This document shows positions 9,801-18,384 of a stretch of DNA of 64,000 nt, one piece after another (the stretch's first letter is position 1; each line of letters begins with the position of its first letter). The notes beneath the pieces were generated by a model. That model searched no databases. It was not told the DNA's origin and worked only from the letters and a program-made list of their open reading frames with translations. Source of the stretch: Lacisediminihabitans sp040549465 (GTDB lineage: Bacteria > Actinomycetota > Actinomycetes > Actinomycetales > Microbacteriaceae); the NCBI RefSeq assembly GCF_040549465.1, contig NZ_JBEPTL010000002.1:124001-188000 (forward strand), in the 5' to 3' direction. The position numbers and the translations under genes were made by a program.

Positions 9801-10387
9801 AATGGGGTGCGCTCACCAATACGGTGTCAATTGACACAGATGAGGGAGAAATTCTCTGGACCGCTCTCGATGCGCCACTCTTCGCGGTCGGTGACGTCGT
9901 GCGAGGCGCGTGGCCCACCTCCTTCCCGGCGAACAGCGGCGCGATTTTCTCCTATGCCATGAACAACTACTGGCCATGTAACACTCCGCCCGTGCAGTCC
10001 GGTGAGGCTGGCTTTTCCTACCGCGTCGGCATAACTGAGGGCTTCGATGCGGCGCAATCGAGTCGTTTCGGACGTATCGCTCGTGTCGACGCCCAGCTGA
10101 GCGAAATCCTGCCGCTTGACCGCTATCGGCCGGATACCCCGGTCGTCTATCGCGCCGGCGTACTCGCCGCACTCGGCGGGGATTCGGCACTGGATGTGAA
10201 GGTGGTCGAAACGAAGGAGAAAGAGGCGGTGTTGTGCGTCACCAACCTGGGCGAAGAACCGCTTTCGACGCTGCTGACGTTGCCCGGCGATTACCGTATC
10301 GCAGAAGGCTCGAGTCATGCGGGTGGCACGGTGCGCGTCGAGCTGGCTGGCTTTGGTGTACAACGTGTCGCGCTGGCGTGCGGGTGA
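6878..10387 (+). CDS. GH38-type alpha-mannosidase-like protein
   Basis: A 1169-residue protein with a GH38-type catalytic core. HVHLDLGFTD (H305, H307, D309) supplies metal ligands, and D418 in ANLTDVPTY is placed like the catalytic nucleophile of the family. GTHADNEDL and an AEHTLTW segment follow, and a large beta-rich C-terminal region resembles GH38 beta domains. The first 290 residues are an additional beta-sandwich-like region of unclear role. The core also resembles the DUF5054 relatives of GH38, so the exact linkage cleaved is uncertain. No signal peptide is present. ATG 6878 is preferred to the upstream in-frame start at 6758 because GAGAAG precedes it and the upstream stretch contains the operator-like repeat. 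It is followed by the importer operon and probably trims imported mannosides in the cytoplasm. Confidence 0.85.
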   Translation: MTTSKTLWTFAPESAAGSWQNIDLLPTITIGAGGETESWPAVQPGVLDETGNYVAHRIVVLFDVPETARAVLDLQFSSERGPCPDLEIVVDGIHRGVFHPVVIRDDRTATGEPGPTAGPVHLRVPLPAAWLPAGAHSISVTTVLDEAAALGDRDGVNHDVRYRSSEHLPAARAHYGNWFGCYIRWSSASLVLTDELEPGLPAAPSVVLSATPLFIDTDRGEAELVDCDLSWEAGTPLPGSIELDWGTEVVQVPAIPPGRDFGMFRWRFPAPPFSERTTVRFRVGEREGSQEIVPARKWQLHLVPHVHLDLGFTDAQGKVLELHCRNIDRALTKMEEDPRFRFAVDGSAIMQEYERTRSRGQVERMRRAITRGALGVNAFHSNLLTGVVSLEELYRSMDYSLTLPVSEVTSIRYANLTDVPTYSRAIPSVLSHLGIDGFVGMANHGRAATDTSDELHLMSPVRWQGPDGSEVLAHFADHYSQLRFIAADPQSLVGATNGLGRYLARYERSDYLPNDLAVIGTHADNEDLADGDTGFVDRWNEAFAWPRFRVSTFDEYLSSVAPLRDRLPVWKSESGSYWEDGVGSAASDFASYRRTQALLPAAETFGALVAASYSAVTTNRVEFDRAWNDLAVAAEHTLTWSRSTSHPHAFPVQDQLGWKRRYIEDAHRVAIDEMRRHAAQLAELVDVAGPGFLAWNPHSWTTDLEAEIDLADGIDLLDADGIMPFELISSCGGMRRLRVRLPAMPPHSWRFLPMTAGLLTLPGGDASPAASTALAVAANDLVHQTDAGVITSPGWVLELDDKTRLPRSLRHRPTGRELLDPSSSVRLGQIIRTGEKPFSETDAEWLARPPAVHGHQRGRTLSIENFRYIADPPRSDLISESPILEFDGYRETFDGIRVRWSGSGAGIDGVVVELLLRNDSAMCDLDVRFVKQPCLDMEAIYVAFPFAGSNPVVRYDRQLGWVNPSSDHGPGASNEWGALTNTVSIDTDEGEILWTALDAPLFAVGDVVRGAWPTSFPANSGAIFSYAMNNYWPCNTPPVQSGEAGFSYRVGITEGFDAAQSSRFGRIARVDAQLSEILPLDRYRPDTPVVYRAGVLAALGGDSALDVKVVETKEKEAVLCVTNLGEEPLSTLLTLPGDYRIAEGSSHAGGTVRVELAGFGVQRVALACG

Positions 10388-10470
10388 ACTGAGAGTCAGC
10401 TGCGCCTTGGAACAGCAAGAGGCGTCGCACTTGACAGCACCCGCCGGAGGGGTCGATACTCGAAATCGCT

Positions 10471-10493
10471 GACTTAGTTAATTCATTGAAGTC
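10471..10493. promoter_or_regulatory. Operator-like repeat upstream of the importer operon
   Basis: GACTTAGTTAA (10471-10481) followed by ATTGAAGTC (10485-10493) shares GACTTAGTTAA and the TGAA-TCA spacing with the site at 6775-6804. It forms an inverted GACTT...AAGTC pair. It lies 51 bases before the binding-protein start. Two copies of the same unusual AT-rich motif in front of two units of one locus point to one regulator, most simply the ROK protein. Confidence 0.55.
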
Positions 10494-10543
10494 ACAACTG
10501 GCACGGTGAACCACATCCGCAATGACGCACCTGGGAAGGGTCA

Positions 10544-12229
10544 ATGATGATCTTCAAGAAACGAGCGCTTGGCGCAGCACTAGCGGGAGTGGCCATCGCG
10601 GCTCTCGCGCTGACGGGCTGCACACCCTCTGGCTCGAACTCGGGCTCTGGTGGGCCCACGCTCGCCGTCTACAACGGAGCGAGTGGATCGTTCGTCAAGA
10701 ACTTCAATCCGCTCTCGCCTACCGTGCTTTCCGAGGTGCAGGGCATGATCTACGAGCCGCTGTTCTTCTACAACAACAATGCTCCACTGGGAACCAAGCC
10801 CGTTCCTGTGCTCGGTTCGACATTCACCGCCAACGCCGCGGGAACCGAAGTGACAGTCACGACGAAGAAGGGCGTGAAATGGAGTGACGGCAAGCCGTTC
10901 ACAGCGAATGACGTCGCCTTCACGATGAACCTCATCCGCAGTAACCCTGCTCTGAACGTGAGCGGCAACACCCCGTCCGCCAAGGCTACGGATGACACCC
11001 ATGTGACGTTCACTTTCGACCGAGCCTCTTTCACCGACATCCCGAACATCCTCGGAACGACCTACATCGTTCCCGAGCACATCTGGAAGTCCATTCAAGA
11101 CCCGGTCAAGGATCCCAACGCCAATCCCGTGGGAACCGGGCCGCTGAAGCTTTCCAGCTTCACCTCGCAGTCCTACCTTCTGAACAAGAGCAAGACATTC
11201 CGCGACGCGGACAAGATCGAGGTCGGCGGTGTACGTATGTACTCACTCGCCGGCAACGAGGCGGCCACCAGCAAACTTATTGCCGGTCAACTCGACTGGG
11301 CAGGCATCTTCATTCCCGACGTCAAAAAAGTCTTGGGTAACAAGGCCAACCTGGACTACACGACCTATGGCAGCCAGCAGGTGGTGCTGAACACCTGCTC
11401 CAATGCGGCGCTCGGATGCACCGGTCCGCAGACGGACCCTGTCGTTCGCCAGGCGATGTCAGCCGCGATCGATCGCACGCAGGTCAACAAGCTCGCCTAC
11501 TACGACAACGCTGTTCCGATCTCGGCCACCTTCGCGCTGCCGGGGCGGGATGACAAGTTCATCGCCGACAGCGTCAAGGGCACTGAGCCGATGACACCCA
11601 ACGTCAAGAAGGCCGAGAGTCTTCTCGAGAGCGCCGGTTGGACGAAAGGGTCAGACGGCATCTATGCCAAGGGCGGCCAGAGGCTCTCGATGAAGGTGCT
11701 CGTCACAAGCGGTTACACCGACTACATCGCGGCCCTGCAGACGATCAAGCAGCAGTTCAAAGCCGCAGGCATCGAGATCGACGTGCAGCAGGTAGCCAAT
11801 CAGGAGAACAACAGCGCCGCCGGCTTCGGCAAGTTCCAGCTTCAAATCAACGGCCTCTTCCAAGGCCCGACTGCCGACCCGTACTACCTGTACGACAGCG
11901 CGTTCGGCTCGGAAAACACCACCCAGGTGGGCACCTCCGGAAACCCGTACAAGAATGTCGCGCGTTTCTCGAACAAGACCGTTGATGATGCCCTCAAAAC
12001 CGCATCGGGCACACAGGACCTTTCCGAGAAGGCGAAGGCGTACGCGACCATCCAGCAGATCATTGTGAAAGATTTGCCGTACATCCCGATCATCAATAAC
12101 AGGAGCTTCGTCGAGTACAGCACCAAACAGGTGACCGGATTCCCGACGGACAAGGACCTGTACGCTCAGCCCGCTCCGGGCACGTCTCCGGACAACGCGC
12201 AGGTTTTGATGCACCTCAAGAAGAAGTAA
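10544..12229 (+). CDS. ABC importer substrate-binding lipoprotein, SBP family 5
   Basis: A 561-residue extracytoplasmic solute-binding protein of the SBP_bac_5 (Opp/Dpp) family. Residues 1-26 form a lipoprotein signal with charged KKR, a hydrophobic core and the lipobox LTGC, followed by a Ser/Gly-rich linker. The mature protein has the family signatures YEPLFFYNN, GVKWSDGKPFTANDVAFT and, near the end, the ATIQQIIVKDLPYIPI segment. Members of this family carry peptides, but in several bacteria, including Thermotoga, they bind mannan or cellulose oligosaccharides; the surrounding glycosidases favour sugar here. GGGAAGGG precedes two adjacent ATG codons; the first is used. It is the first gene of a tightly packed operon. 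Confidence 0.93.
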   Translation: MMIFKKRALGAALAGVAIAALALTGCTPSGSNSGSGGPTLAVYNGASGSFVKNFNPLSPTVLSEVQGMIYEPLFFYNNNAPLGTKPVPVLGSTFTANAAGTEVTVTTKKGVKWSDGKPFTANDVAFTMNLIRSNPALNVSGNTPSAKATDDTHVTFTFDRASFTDIPNILGTTYIVPEHIWKSIQDPVKDPNANPVGTGPLKLSSFTSQSYLLNKSKTFRDADKIEVGGVRMYSLAGNEAATSKLIAGQLDWAGIFIPDVKKVLGNKANLDYTTYGSQQVVLNTCSNAALGCTGPQTDPVVRQAMSAAIDRTQVNKLAYYDNAVPISATFALPGRDDKFIADSVKGTEPMTPNVKKAESLLESAGWTKGSDGIYAKGGQRLSMKVLVTSGYTDYIAALQTIKQQFKAAGIEIDVQQVANQENNSAAGFGKFQLQINGLFQGPTADPYYLYDSAFGSENTTQVGTSGNPYKNVARFSNKTVDDALKTASGTQDLSEKAKAYATIQQIIVKDLPYIPIINNRSFVEYSTKQVTGFPTDKDLYAQPAPGTSPDNAQVLMHLKKK

Positions 12230-12266
12230 TCGATTCGACGACGCGAAAGCAGCCGACGGTTTCGAC

Positions 12267-13253
12267 ATGCAGTTTCTGAGAAAGATCGGTTTCTATGTCG
12301 TCGCCCTGTGGGCGGCGGTGACCCTCAACTTTGTGATCCCACGATTGTTGCCCGGTAGTCCGGTCGACACGTTGATCGGAAAGCTCTCCCAGCAGGGTCC
12401 CGTCGCCCCGGGAATGCGCAAGGCGCTCGAGGCACTGTTCGGCACCAACACGAACGAGCCGCTTTGGCAGCAGTACCTCGACTACTTGAACGGATTGGTG
12501 CATGGAAACTTCGGAATCTCAGTCACCTACTTTCCCACTCCTGTCGTTGACGTCATCGGTCAGGCGATTCCCTGGACGCTTGGTCTCGTCGGGCTGTCGA
12601 CCATTTTCGCGGCCGTTCTGGGAATCGCGCTGGGGACCTTCGCCGGTTGGAAGCGTGGCACCTGGGTCGACTCGCTGATCCCAGCGACGACGCTGCTGCA
12701 GTCGGTACCGTATTTCTGGCTCGCGCTCATTCTGCTGTACTTTCTCGCTTCGATGGCTGGCTGGTTCCCGCTGAATGGCGGGTACGACGTCAATACGGTG
12801 AGCCCTGGCTTCACGCCCGACTTCATTGGAAGCGTCCTCTATTACGGAGCATTACCCGCCCTGACGATTGTGATCAGTTCAATCGGTGGCTGGCTGCTTG
12901 GCATGCGAAACATGATGGTCTCCACACTGTCGGACGATTATGTGACGACGGCGGAGGCGAAGGGATTGAGCCCAATGCGGGTCATGATCACCTATGCCGC
13001 CCGAAACGCGGTGCTGCCGTCTGTGACGGGCTTCGCCATTTCACTGGGTTTCGTCGTCGCCGGTTCTATCGTCACAGAGAAGGTCTTCTCTTACCCGGGC
13101 ATCGGCAACGCCATGCTCGACGCCGTATCCAACAACGACTATGCGCTGATGCAAGGCCTCTTTCTGGTGATCACCGTAGCTGTGCTCGCCGCCAATCTCA
13201 TCGTCGACATCTTCTACGGCTTCATCGACCCGCGAACGAGAGCCAGAGGATAA
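12267..13253 (+). CDS. ABC importer permease, DppB/OppB type
   Basis: A 328-residue inner-membrane permease with six predicted transmembrane segments. It has the BPD_transp_1 EAA loop (AEAKGLSPMRVMITYAARNAVLPS) that contacts the ATPase. The long loop after the first helix (residues 30-95) is typical of the DppB/OppB subfamily. It forms a heterodimer with the next gene product and takes substrate from the lipoprotein encoded 37 bases upstream. Confidence 0.93.
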   Translation: MQFLRKIGFYVVALWAAVTLNFVIPRLLPGSPVDTLIGKLSQQGPVAPGMRKALEALFGTNTNEPLWQQYLDYLNGLVHGNFGISVTYFPTPVVDVIGQAIPWTLGLVGLSTIFAAVLGIALGTFAGWKRGTWVDSLIPATTLLQSVPYFWLALILLYFLASMAGWFPLNGGYDVNTVSPGFTPDFIGSVLYYGALPALTIVISSIGGWLLGMRNMMVSTLSDDYVTTAEAKGLSPMRVMITYAARNAVLPSVTGFAISLGFVVAGSIVTEKVFSYPGIGNAMLDAVSNNDYALMQGLFLVITVAVLAANLIVDIFYGFIDPRTRARG

Positions 13254-13264
13254 GAAGAATCACT

Positions 13265-14185
13265 ATGTCTGAACTCCTACTTGAAAGCTCGACAATCTCC
13301 GTTCACGATTCCACGGACGGCCCCCGAAAAAGCATTCGTCGGTACCTCTCGCCAAAGCTCGTGGTCGGCGCCACGATCGTCATCGTTACCGTGCTGTTCG
13401 GCGTGATCGTGCCATTCTTTGCGCAGGATCCGACAGCGGTGTCGAACATCGGTCTTGCTCCGCCCAGCGCCGAGCACCTGTTCGGCACGACCCAGACGGG
13501 GCAGGATGTTTTCGCACAACTCGCATACGGTACGCGCGGATCGCTGCTGATCGGCATCCTCGTCGGCGCGCTGGTGCTGGTGCTCTCCGCGTTCTTCGGA
13601 ATCGTCGGCTCATTCGTCGGCGGCTTTCTCGACGAAGCGTTCTCGCTGATCAGCAATGTGATGCTCATCATTCCCGGGCTGCCGCTGATGATCGTCATCG
13701 GCACCTACGCTCCGCAGAAGAGCGTGTTCCTCGTCGCCTTCGTTCTCGCATTCACCGGATGGGCGGCAGGGGCGAGGGTATTGCGTGGGCAGACGCTGTC
13801 ACTGCGAAACAGGGATTACGTACTGGCGGCCCGTGTTTCCGGCGAGAAGACCTGGCGGATCATCTGCGTCGAGATTCTTCCCAACCTTTTGCCGGTGATG
13901 TCGTCGGGTTTCGTCTTCTCAATCATCTTCGCAATCCTCGGCGAGGCTGGCCTGTCTTTCATCGGAATCGGATCGACCGGCTCGCTCACCTGGGGAACCA
14001 TGCTCGCCAACGCCCAGAACGGTCAGGCGCTGCTCTTGGGCGGCTGGTGGTGGTTCGCCCCTCCGGGCCTTTTCATCGCCGTCTTCGGTTGCGGGCTGGC
14101 ACTGATCAACTTCAGCATCGACGAGGTGATCGACCCGCGTCTTCGAGCGCCGCGAGTGAAGAAGCTGCAAAGGAAGACGTCATGA
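13265..14185 (+). CDS. ABC importer permease, DppC/OppC type
   Basis: A 306-residue permease. It has a hydrophilic N-terminus of about 35 residues, a first helix, the extracellular LFGTTQTGQDVFAQL segment characteristic of DppC/OppC proteins, and five further helices. The EAA loop (AARVSGEKTWRIICVEILPN) lies between them. ATG 13265 is used, 11 bases after the previous stop; the much longer open frame reaching back to 12647 overlaps the real upstream permease and is not coding. The stop overlaps the next start by ATGA, implying translational coupling. Confidence 0.93.
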   Translation: MSELLLESSTISVHDSTDGPRKSIRRYLSPKLVVGATIVIVTVLFGVIVPFFAQDPTAVSNIGLAPPSAEHLFGTTQTGQDVFAQLAYGTRGSLLIGILVGALVLVLSAFFGIVGSFVGGFLDEAFSLISNVMLIIPGLPLMIVIGTYAPQKSVFLVAFVLAFTGWAAGARVLRGQTLSLRNRDYVLAARVSGEKTWRIICVEILPNLLPVMSSGFVFSIIFAILGEAGLSFIGIGSTGSLTWGTMLANAQNGQALLLGGWWWFAPPGLFIAVFGCGLALINFSIDEVIDPRLRAPRVKKLQRKTS

Positions 14186-15042
14186 GCGACAACAACGCCG
14201 TATTGACTGTGAAGAATATCCGAGTCGACTATGTAGGCCAGGAAACGGTGCATGCCGTGGATGACGTCAGCCTGCTCATCCGTCGAGGGGAGGTTCTCGG
14301 CCTCGCGGGAGAGAGCGGATGCGGCAAGTCGACCCTCGCCTACGGAATCAACCAGCTTCTCAAGGCACCAGCCGCAATTATCGGCGGCGAGGTGGTCTTC
14401 CACGACAAGTCGGGCAGCGACATTGACGTTCTCGGTCTCGCTGGTAAGCAGTTGCAGCGCTACCGGTGGGACAAGGTCTCGATGGTCTTCCAGGGTTCGA
14501 TGAACTCGCTGAACCCCGTGATCACCGTCGGAGCGCAGATCAACGATGTCTTCCGCACCCATCGGCCTCAGATGTCCAAAGCCGAGCGCCTTACCCGATC
14601 CGCCGAGCTGCTGGAGCTGGTCAGCGTCGACCCGAACCGGCTGCACAGCTTCGCTCACGAGCTCTCCGGTGGTATGCGGCAGCGTGTGATGATAGCGATG
14701 GCGCTGGCTCTTGACCCGCAGCTGATGATCATGGACGAGCCGACGACTGCGCTGGACGTAGTGGTGCAACGCGACATTCTCGCCGAGATCATGCGGCTGC
14801 GATCCGAGCTCGGCTTTGCCGTCATTTTCATCACTCACGATCTGCCACTACTGCTCGAGATCAGTGATCGAATCGCCATCATGCGTGCCGGAAAGATCCT
14901 CGAGACCGCGTCGGCGGAGGACATCTTCTTCGCGGCGAAGGATCCCTACACCCGCAAGCTCCTCAACTCATTTCCCAGTCTCACGGGCGAGCGCGGCGAC
15001 TTCATCCGCAACGGCATCGCGCTGGAAGAGGAGGCGGTCTGA
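14182..15042 (+). CDS. ABC importer ATPase, DppD/OppD type
   Basis: A 286-residue ATP-binding subunit. It has Walker A GESGCGKST near residue 44, the Q-loop in MVFQGSMNSLNP, the signature LSGGMRQR near residue 156 and Walker B LMIMDEPTTALD. The switch histidine is in FITHDLPLL. The C-terminal oligopeptide-transporter extension found in most DppD proteins is short, and its usual cysteine cluster is not evident. AAAGGAAG precedes the ATG, which overlaps the upstream stop. It pairs with the following ATPase to power the importer. Confidence 0.93.
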   Translation: MSDNNAVLTVKNIRVDYVGQETVHAVDDVSLLIRRGEVLGLAGESGCGKSTLAYGINQLLKAPAAIIGGEVVFHDKSGSDIDVLGLAGKQLQRYRWDKVSMVFQGSMNSLNPVITVGAQINDVFRTHRPQMSKAERLTRSAELLELVSVDPNRLHSFAHELSGGMRQRVMIAMALALDPQLMIMDEPTTALDVVVQRDILAEIMRLRSELGFAVIFITHDLPLLLEISDRIAIMRAGKILETASAEDIFFAAKDPYTRKLLNSFPSLTGERGDFIRNGIALEEEAV

Positions 15043-15043
15043 G

Positions 15044-15904
15044 ATGACAACCCTCGAAGTCACAGATCTGTCAAAAAACTACCGACTCCGAGCTGGCACG
15101 AAGTCGACCCTGCTTCGAGCGGTGAAAGACGTCAATTTCACTCTCGAGCCGGGTCGTACCATCGCTTTGGTCGGGCAGAGCGGTAGCGGCAAATCCACCG
15201 TCGCGCGAATGATCGCCCAGTTGGAAGCGCCAACCTCCGGCGACATCCTGCTGAACGGAAAGTCGTTCGCCCGTCACGGACGCGGCCTCCGTGAGTACCG
15301 CGACGAGGTGCAGATGGTGTTCCAGGACCCTTTTGCGTCGCTGAACCCCTTCCACACCATCGAGCACCACCTGGCCCGTCCGCTTCTATTGCACGGTAAG
15401 GCAAGCGGCAAACTCGAAGTTAGACAGAAGGTGCGTGAGCTTTTGGAGCGGGTCAACCTCGAGCCAGCTGACGACTTCATCGACCGTCGGCCGCACGAGC
15501 TCTCCGGCGGGCAACGCCAGCGCGTCGCCATCGCCCGAGCTCTCGCACCCGGTCCGAATGTGCTGATCGCCGACGAGCCGGTGTCGATGCTCGATGTTTC
15601 CGTTCGGCTCGGGGTGCTCAATCTGCTCGCCCGACTTCAGCGGGAAGAGAACCTGGCTGTGCTCTACATCACCCACGACTTGGCAACCGCGCGTCATTTC
15701 TCGGACGAAATTCTCGTCATGTACCAGGGCGAGGTCGTCGAACGCGGCCCCGCTGACGACGTGATCCTCAATCCGCAGGCCGACTTCACCAAACAACTCG
15801 CCGCGGCAGCACCGGAACCCTCCAGAAACAAACGGTTCACCTCGGTGGCCGCCCGATACGCGCAGAACACGCCAGAAACACCGATCCACAAGGAGAGCAC
15901 ATGA
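15044..15904 (+). CDS. ABC importer ATPase, DppF/OppF type
   Basis: A 286-residue ATP-binding subunit. It has Walker A GQSGSGKST, Q-loop MVFQDPFASLNP, signature LSGGQRQR and Walker B VLIADEPVSMLD. The switch histidine is in YITHDLATA. It starts one base after the DppD-type stop, and its stop overlaps the beta-mannosidase start by ATGA. Transporter and hydrolase are therefore one translationally coupled unit, good evidence that the importer feeds the glycosidases. Confidence 0.93.
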   Translation: MTTLEVTDLSKNYRLRAGTKSTLLRAVKDVNFTLEPGRTIALVGQSGSGKSTVARMIAQLEAPTSGDILLNGKSFARHGRGLREYRDEVQMVFQDPFASLNPFHTIEHHLARPLLLHGKASGKLEVRQKVRELLERVNLEPADDFIDRRPHELSGGQRQRVAIARALAPGPNVLIADEPVSMLDVSVRLGVLNLLARLQREENLAVLYITHDLATARHFSDEILVMYQGEVVERGPADDVILNPQADFTKQLAAAAPEPSRNKRFTSVAARYAQNTPETPIHKEST

Positions 15905-18384
15905 GCCGCCAACCGATCAACTCGGGCTGGAACCTTCGAGCGACAGCGGGCCCTGTACCGTCCGATTTTCCCGAGTCTGTCGCCGCGACGGTGCCCGGAA
16001 CCGTGCACACCGACCTGCTTGCCGCCGGCTACATCCCCGATCCATACCTCGACACCAATGAGTACGCGCTCGCCTGGATCGGCGAGTCCGACTTCGAGTA
16101 CGCCACCACGTTCGACGCCGGTGACGAAGGCTACGAACGGGTCGACCTGGTCGCGGAGGGACTCGACACTGTGGCCACTCTCGAGTTGAACGGAGCGCGA
16201 GTCGGCAGCACCAGCAATCAGCATCGCAGCTACCGCTTCGATGTGCGCGATCTACTGAAGAACTCGGAAAACGAACTGAGGATCGGGTTCGCCTCCGCGC
16301 TCGCATTCGCCCGGGCGGCCGAGGACCGAATCGGCGCCCGCCCCTATGTGGGCAACAAGCTGCCATACAACGCGATGCGCAAGATGGCGTGCAACTTCGG
16401 CTGGGACTGGGGACCGGTGCTCGTCACCGCGGGAATCTGGAAGCCGATCTACCTACACAGGTGGTCCACCGCTCGCCTGGCGAGCGTCGTTCCCCAGGTT
16501 ACGGTCGCACCGGATGGAACCGGTCACGTGTCACTCTCGATCGACCTCGAGCGTACGTCCGAGAGTGAGGTCGCGGTCAGCGCCCGCGTCGCCAACGGCA
16601 GTGGCGTCGATGTCGCGGCCACTGTGACCAGCGCTGAAACTCACGTTCAGATCGACCTCGACGTACCGGATGCCGACCTGTGGTGGCCGCTCGGGTACGG
16701 GGAGCAGGCTCTCTACCAGCTCACCGTGACGGTGGAAGACGGCGACACGCTGCTCGACGACTGGCAGCGGGAGATCGGATTTCGCACAGTGGAACTGCGC
16801 ATGGATCCGGACGAGTTCGGAACGAGCTTCCAATTCTTCGTGAACGGTCAGTACGTCTGGATCAAGGGCGCCAACTGGATACCCGACGACTGCTTCCTGC
16901 CACGCATCACCGATGCCGACTACGCGGCTGGCGTGCGAGACGCGGTGGATGCCGGGATGAACCTGCTTCGCATCTGGGGCGGCGGAATCTACGAATCCGA
17001 CGCTTTGTACTCGGAATGCAACCGGGCCGGAATTATGGTCTGGCAAGACTTTCTGTTCGCCTGTGCCGCATACTCCGAGGAGGCCGAGTTGTGGGACGAG
17101 GTCGAGGCCGAAGTGCGTGAGAACGTCGCAAGACTCGCTCCGCATCCGTCTCTCGTGTTCTGGAACGGGAGCAACGAAAACATCGAGGGCTACTACCACT
17201 GGGGCTGGAAGGAAGCGCTCGGCGAGGGCGTGAGCTGGGGTCGCGGCTACTACGACGACCTCATCCCCGGAATTCTCGCCGAACTCGACCCCACCCGTTC
17301 ATACACGCCGTCGAGCCCGTTTTCGCCGAACAACTATGAAACACCGCGCGACCCCCACAATGGCAGCGTTCACAGTTGGGAAGTGTGGAACCGCCAGGAC
17401 TACACCACGTATCGGGATGATATTCCCCGCTTTGTCGCCGAGTTCGGCTTCCAGGGACCGCCAAACATGCCGACCCTCACGGACGCCATCCATGACCAAC
17501 CGCTCGCGTCTGACTCGGTCGGGGTTCTCTCCCATCAGAAGGCGGACGACGGAAACGAGAAGCTTCGCGTCGGGTATGAGAAACACCTGCCAGCTCCCCA
17601 CGACTTCGACGACTGGCACTTCGCAACTCAGCTGAATCAGGCGCGGGCGATCAGCTACGGAATCGAGCATTTCCGCTCCCATTCGCCGAGGACGGCCGGC
17701 ACGGTCATCTGGCAGCTGAACGACTGCTGGCCGGTCACCAGCTGGGCCGCCGTCGACGGCGCGCGGCGTCGGAAGCCACTGTGGTACGCGCTTCGCGCCC
17801 TGAACGCACCGCGTCTATTGACGATTCAGCCGCGCCCCGACGGCCTCGCACTGATCGCGAGCAATGACACGGCATCGGTCTGGCACGGGGAGTTCTCGGT
17901 GATGCGAGTCTCACTCAGCGGCGACGAGCTCGCTCGCGACAGCATCACCATCGACGTTGCTCCGCGGAGCAACGCGACAGTAACGCTCGACCCGTCGATA
18001 GTGCGACCGGATGATGCGAAGAGTGAACTCATCGTCGTGCGCTCCGCTGAAGCCCGCTCGGCGTACTGGTACTTCGTCGAAGACACCGAGCTCGCTCTCG
18101 ACGCGCTCGACCTGGAGAGCACTGTCACCGTGGCGGCCGGTGGATACACCGTCGACATCCGCGCCAACGCCTTCGCCAAGGATCTCGTGCTCAACGCCGA
18201 CCGGCTCGACCCGGACGCCGTCGTGGACGACGCTTTGATCACCCTGCTGCCCGGCGAAACCCACCGTTTCACCGTTGCGTCCACGGCATTACTCGAGACG
18301 GAGCAACTCGTCGCCCACCCGGTATTGCAGAGCGTCAACAATCTGACGGTGCCCCACGCTGTCTCGAAGGGATCGAAAGCATGA
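15901..18384 (+). CDS. GH2 beta-mannosidase
   Basis: An 827-residue GH2 protein of the beta-mannosidase subgroup. It has an N-terminal sugar-binding jelly roll (GWNLRATAG, ATVPGTVHTDLLAAG), an immunoglobulin-like domain and a TIM barrel with FVNGQYVWIKGANWIPDD and NLLRIWGGGIYE. The acid/base is E426 in WNGSNENIEG and the nucleophile E514 in FVAEFGFQG; both are present, so it should be active. These enzymes release mannose from the non-reducing end of beta-mannosides, including mannooligosaccharides and the beta-linked mannose of N-glycan cores. No signal peptide is present. It overlaps genes on both sides by four bases. Confidence 0.92.
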   Translation: MSRQPINSGWNLRATAGPVPSDFPESVAATVPGTVHTDLLAAGYIPDPYLDTNEYALAWIGESDFEYATTFDAGDEGYERVDLVAEGLDTVATLELNGARVGSTSNQHRSYRFDVRDLLKNSENELRIGFASALAFARAAEDRIGARPYVGNKLPYNAMRKMACNFGWDWGPVLVTAGIWKPIYLHRWSTARLASVVPQVTVAPDGTGHVSLSIDLERTSESEVAVSARVANGSGVDVAATVTSAETHVQIDLDVPDADLWWPLGYGEQALYQLTVTVEDGDTLLDDWQREIGFRTVELRMDPDEFGTSFQFFVNGQYVWIKGANWIPDDCFLPRITDADYAAGVRDAVDAGMNLLRIWGGGIYESDALYSECNRAGIMVWQDFLFACAAYSEEAELWDEVEAEVRENVARLAPHPSLVFWNGSNENIEGYYHWGWKEALGEGVSWGRGYYDDLIPGILAELDPTRSYTPSSPFSPNNYETPRDPHNGSVHSWEVWNRQDYTTYRDDIPRFVAEFGFQGPPNMPTLTDAIHDQPLASDSVGVLSHQKADDGNEKLRVGYEKHLPAPHDFDDWHFATQLNQARAISYGIEHFRSHSPRTAGTVIWQLNDCWPVTSWAAVDGARRRKPLWYALRALNAPRLLTIQPRPDGLALIASNDTASVWHGEFSVMRVSLSGDELARDSITIDVAPRSNATVTLDPSIVRPDDAKSELIVVRSAEARSAYWYFVEDTELALDALDLESTVTVAAGGYTVDIRANAFAKDLVLNADRLDPDAVVDDALITLLPGETHRFTVASTALLETEQLVAHPVLQSVNNLTVPHAVSKGSKA

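Noticed and set aside
12647..13264. Long N-terminal extension of the second permease
   Set aside because: It overlaps the first permease in another frame; the proper start at 13265 gives a normal-length DppC-type protein.
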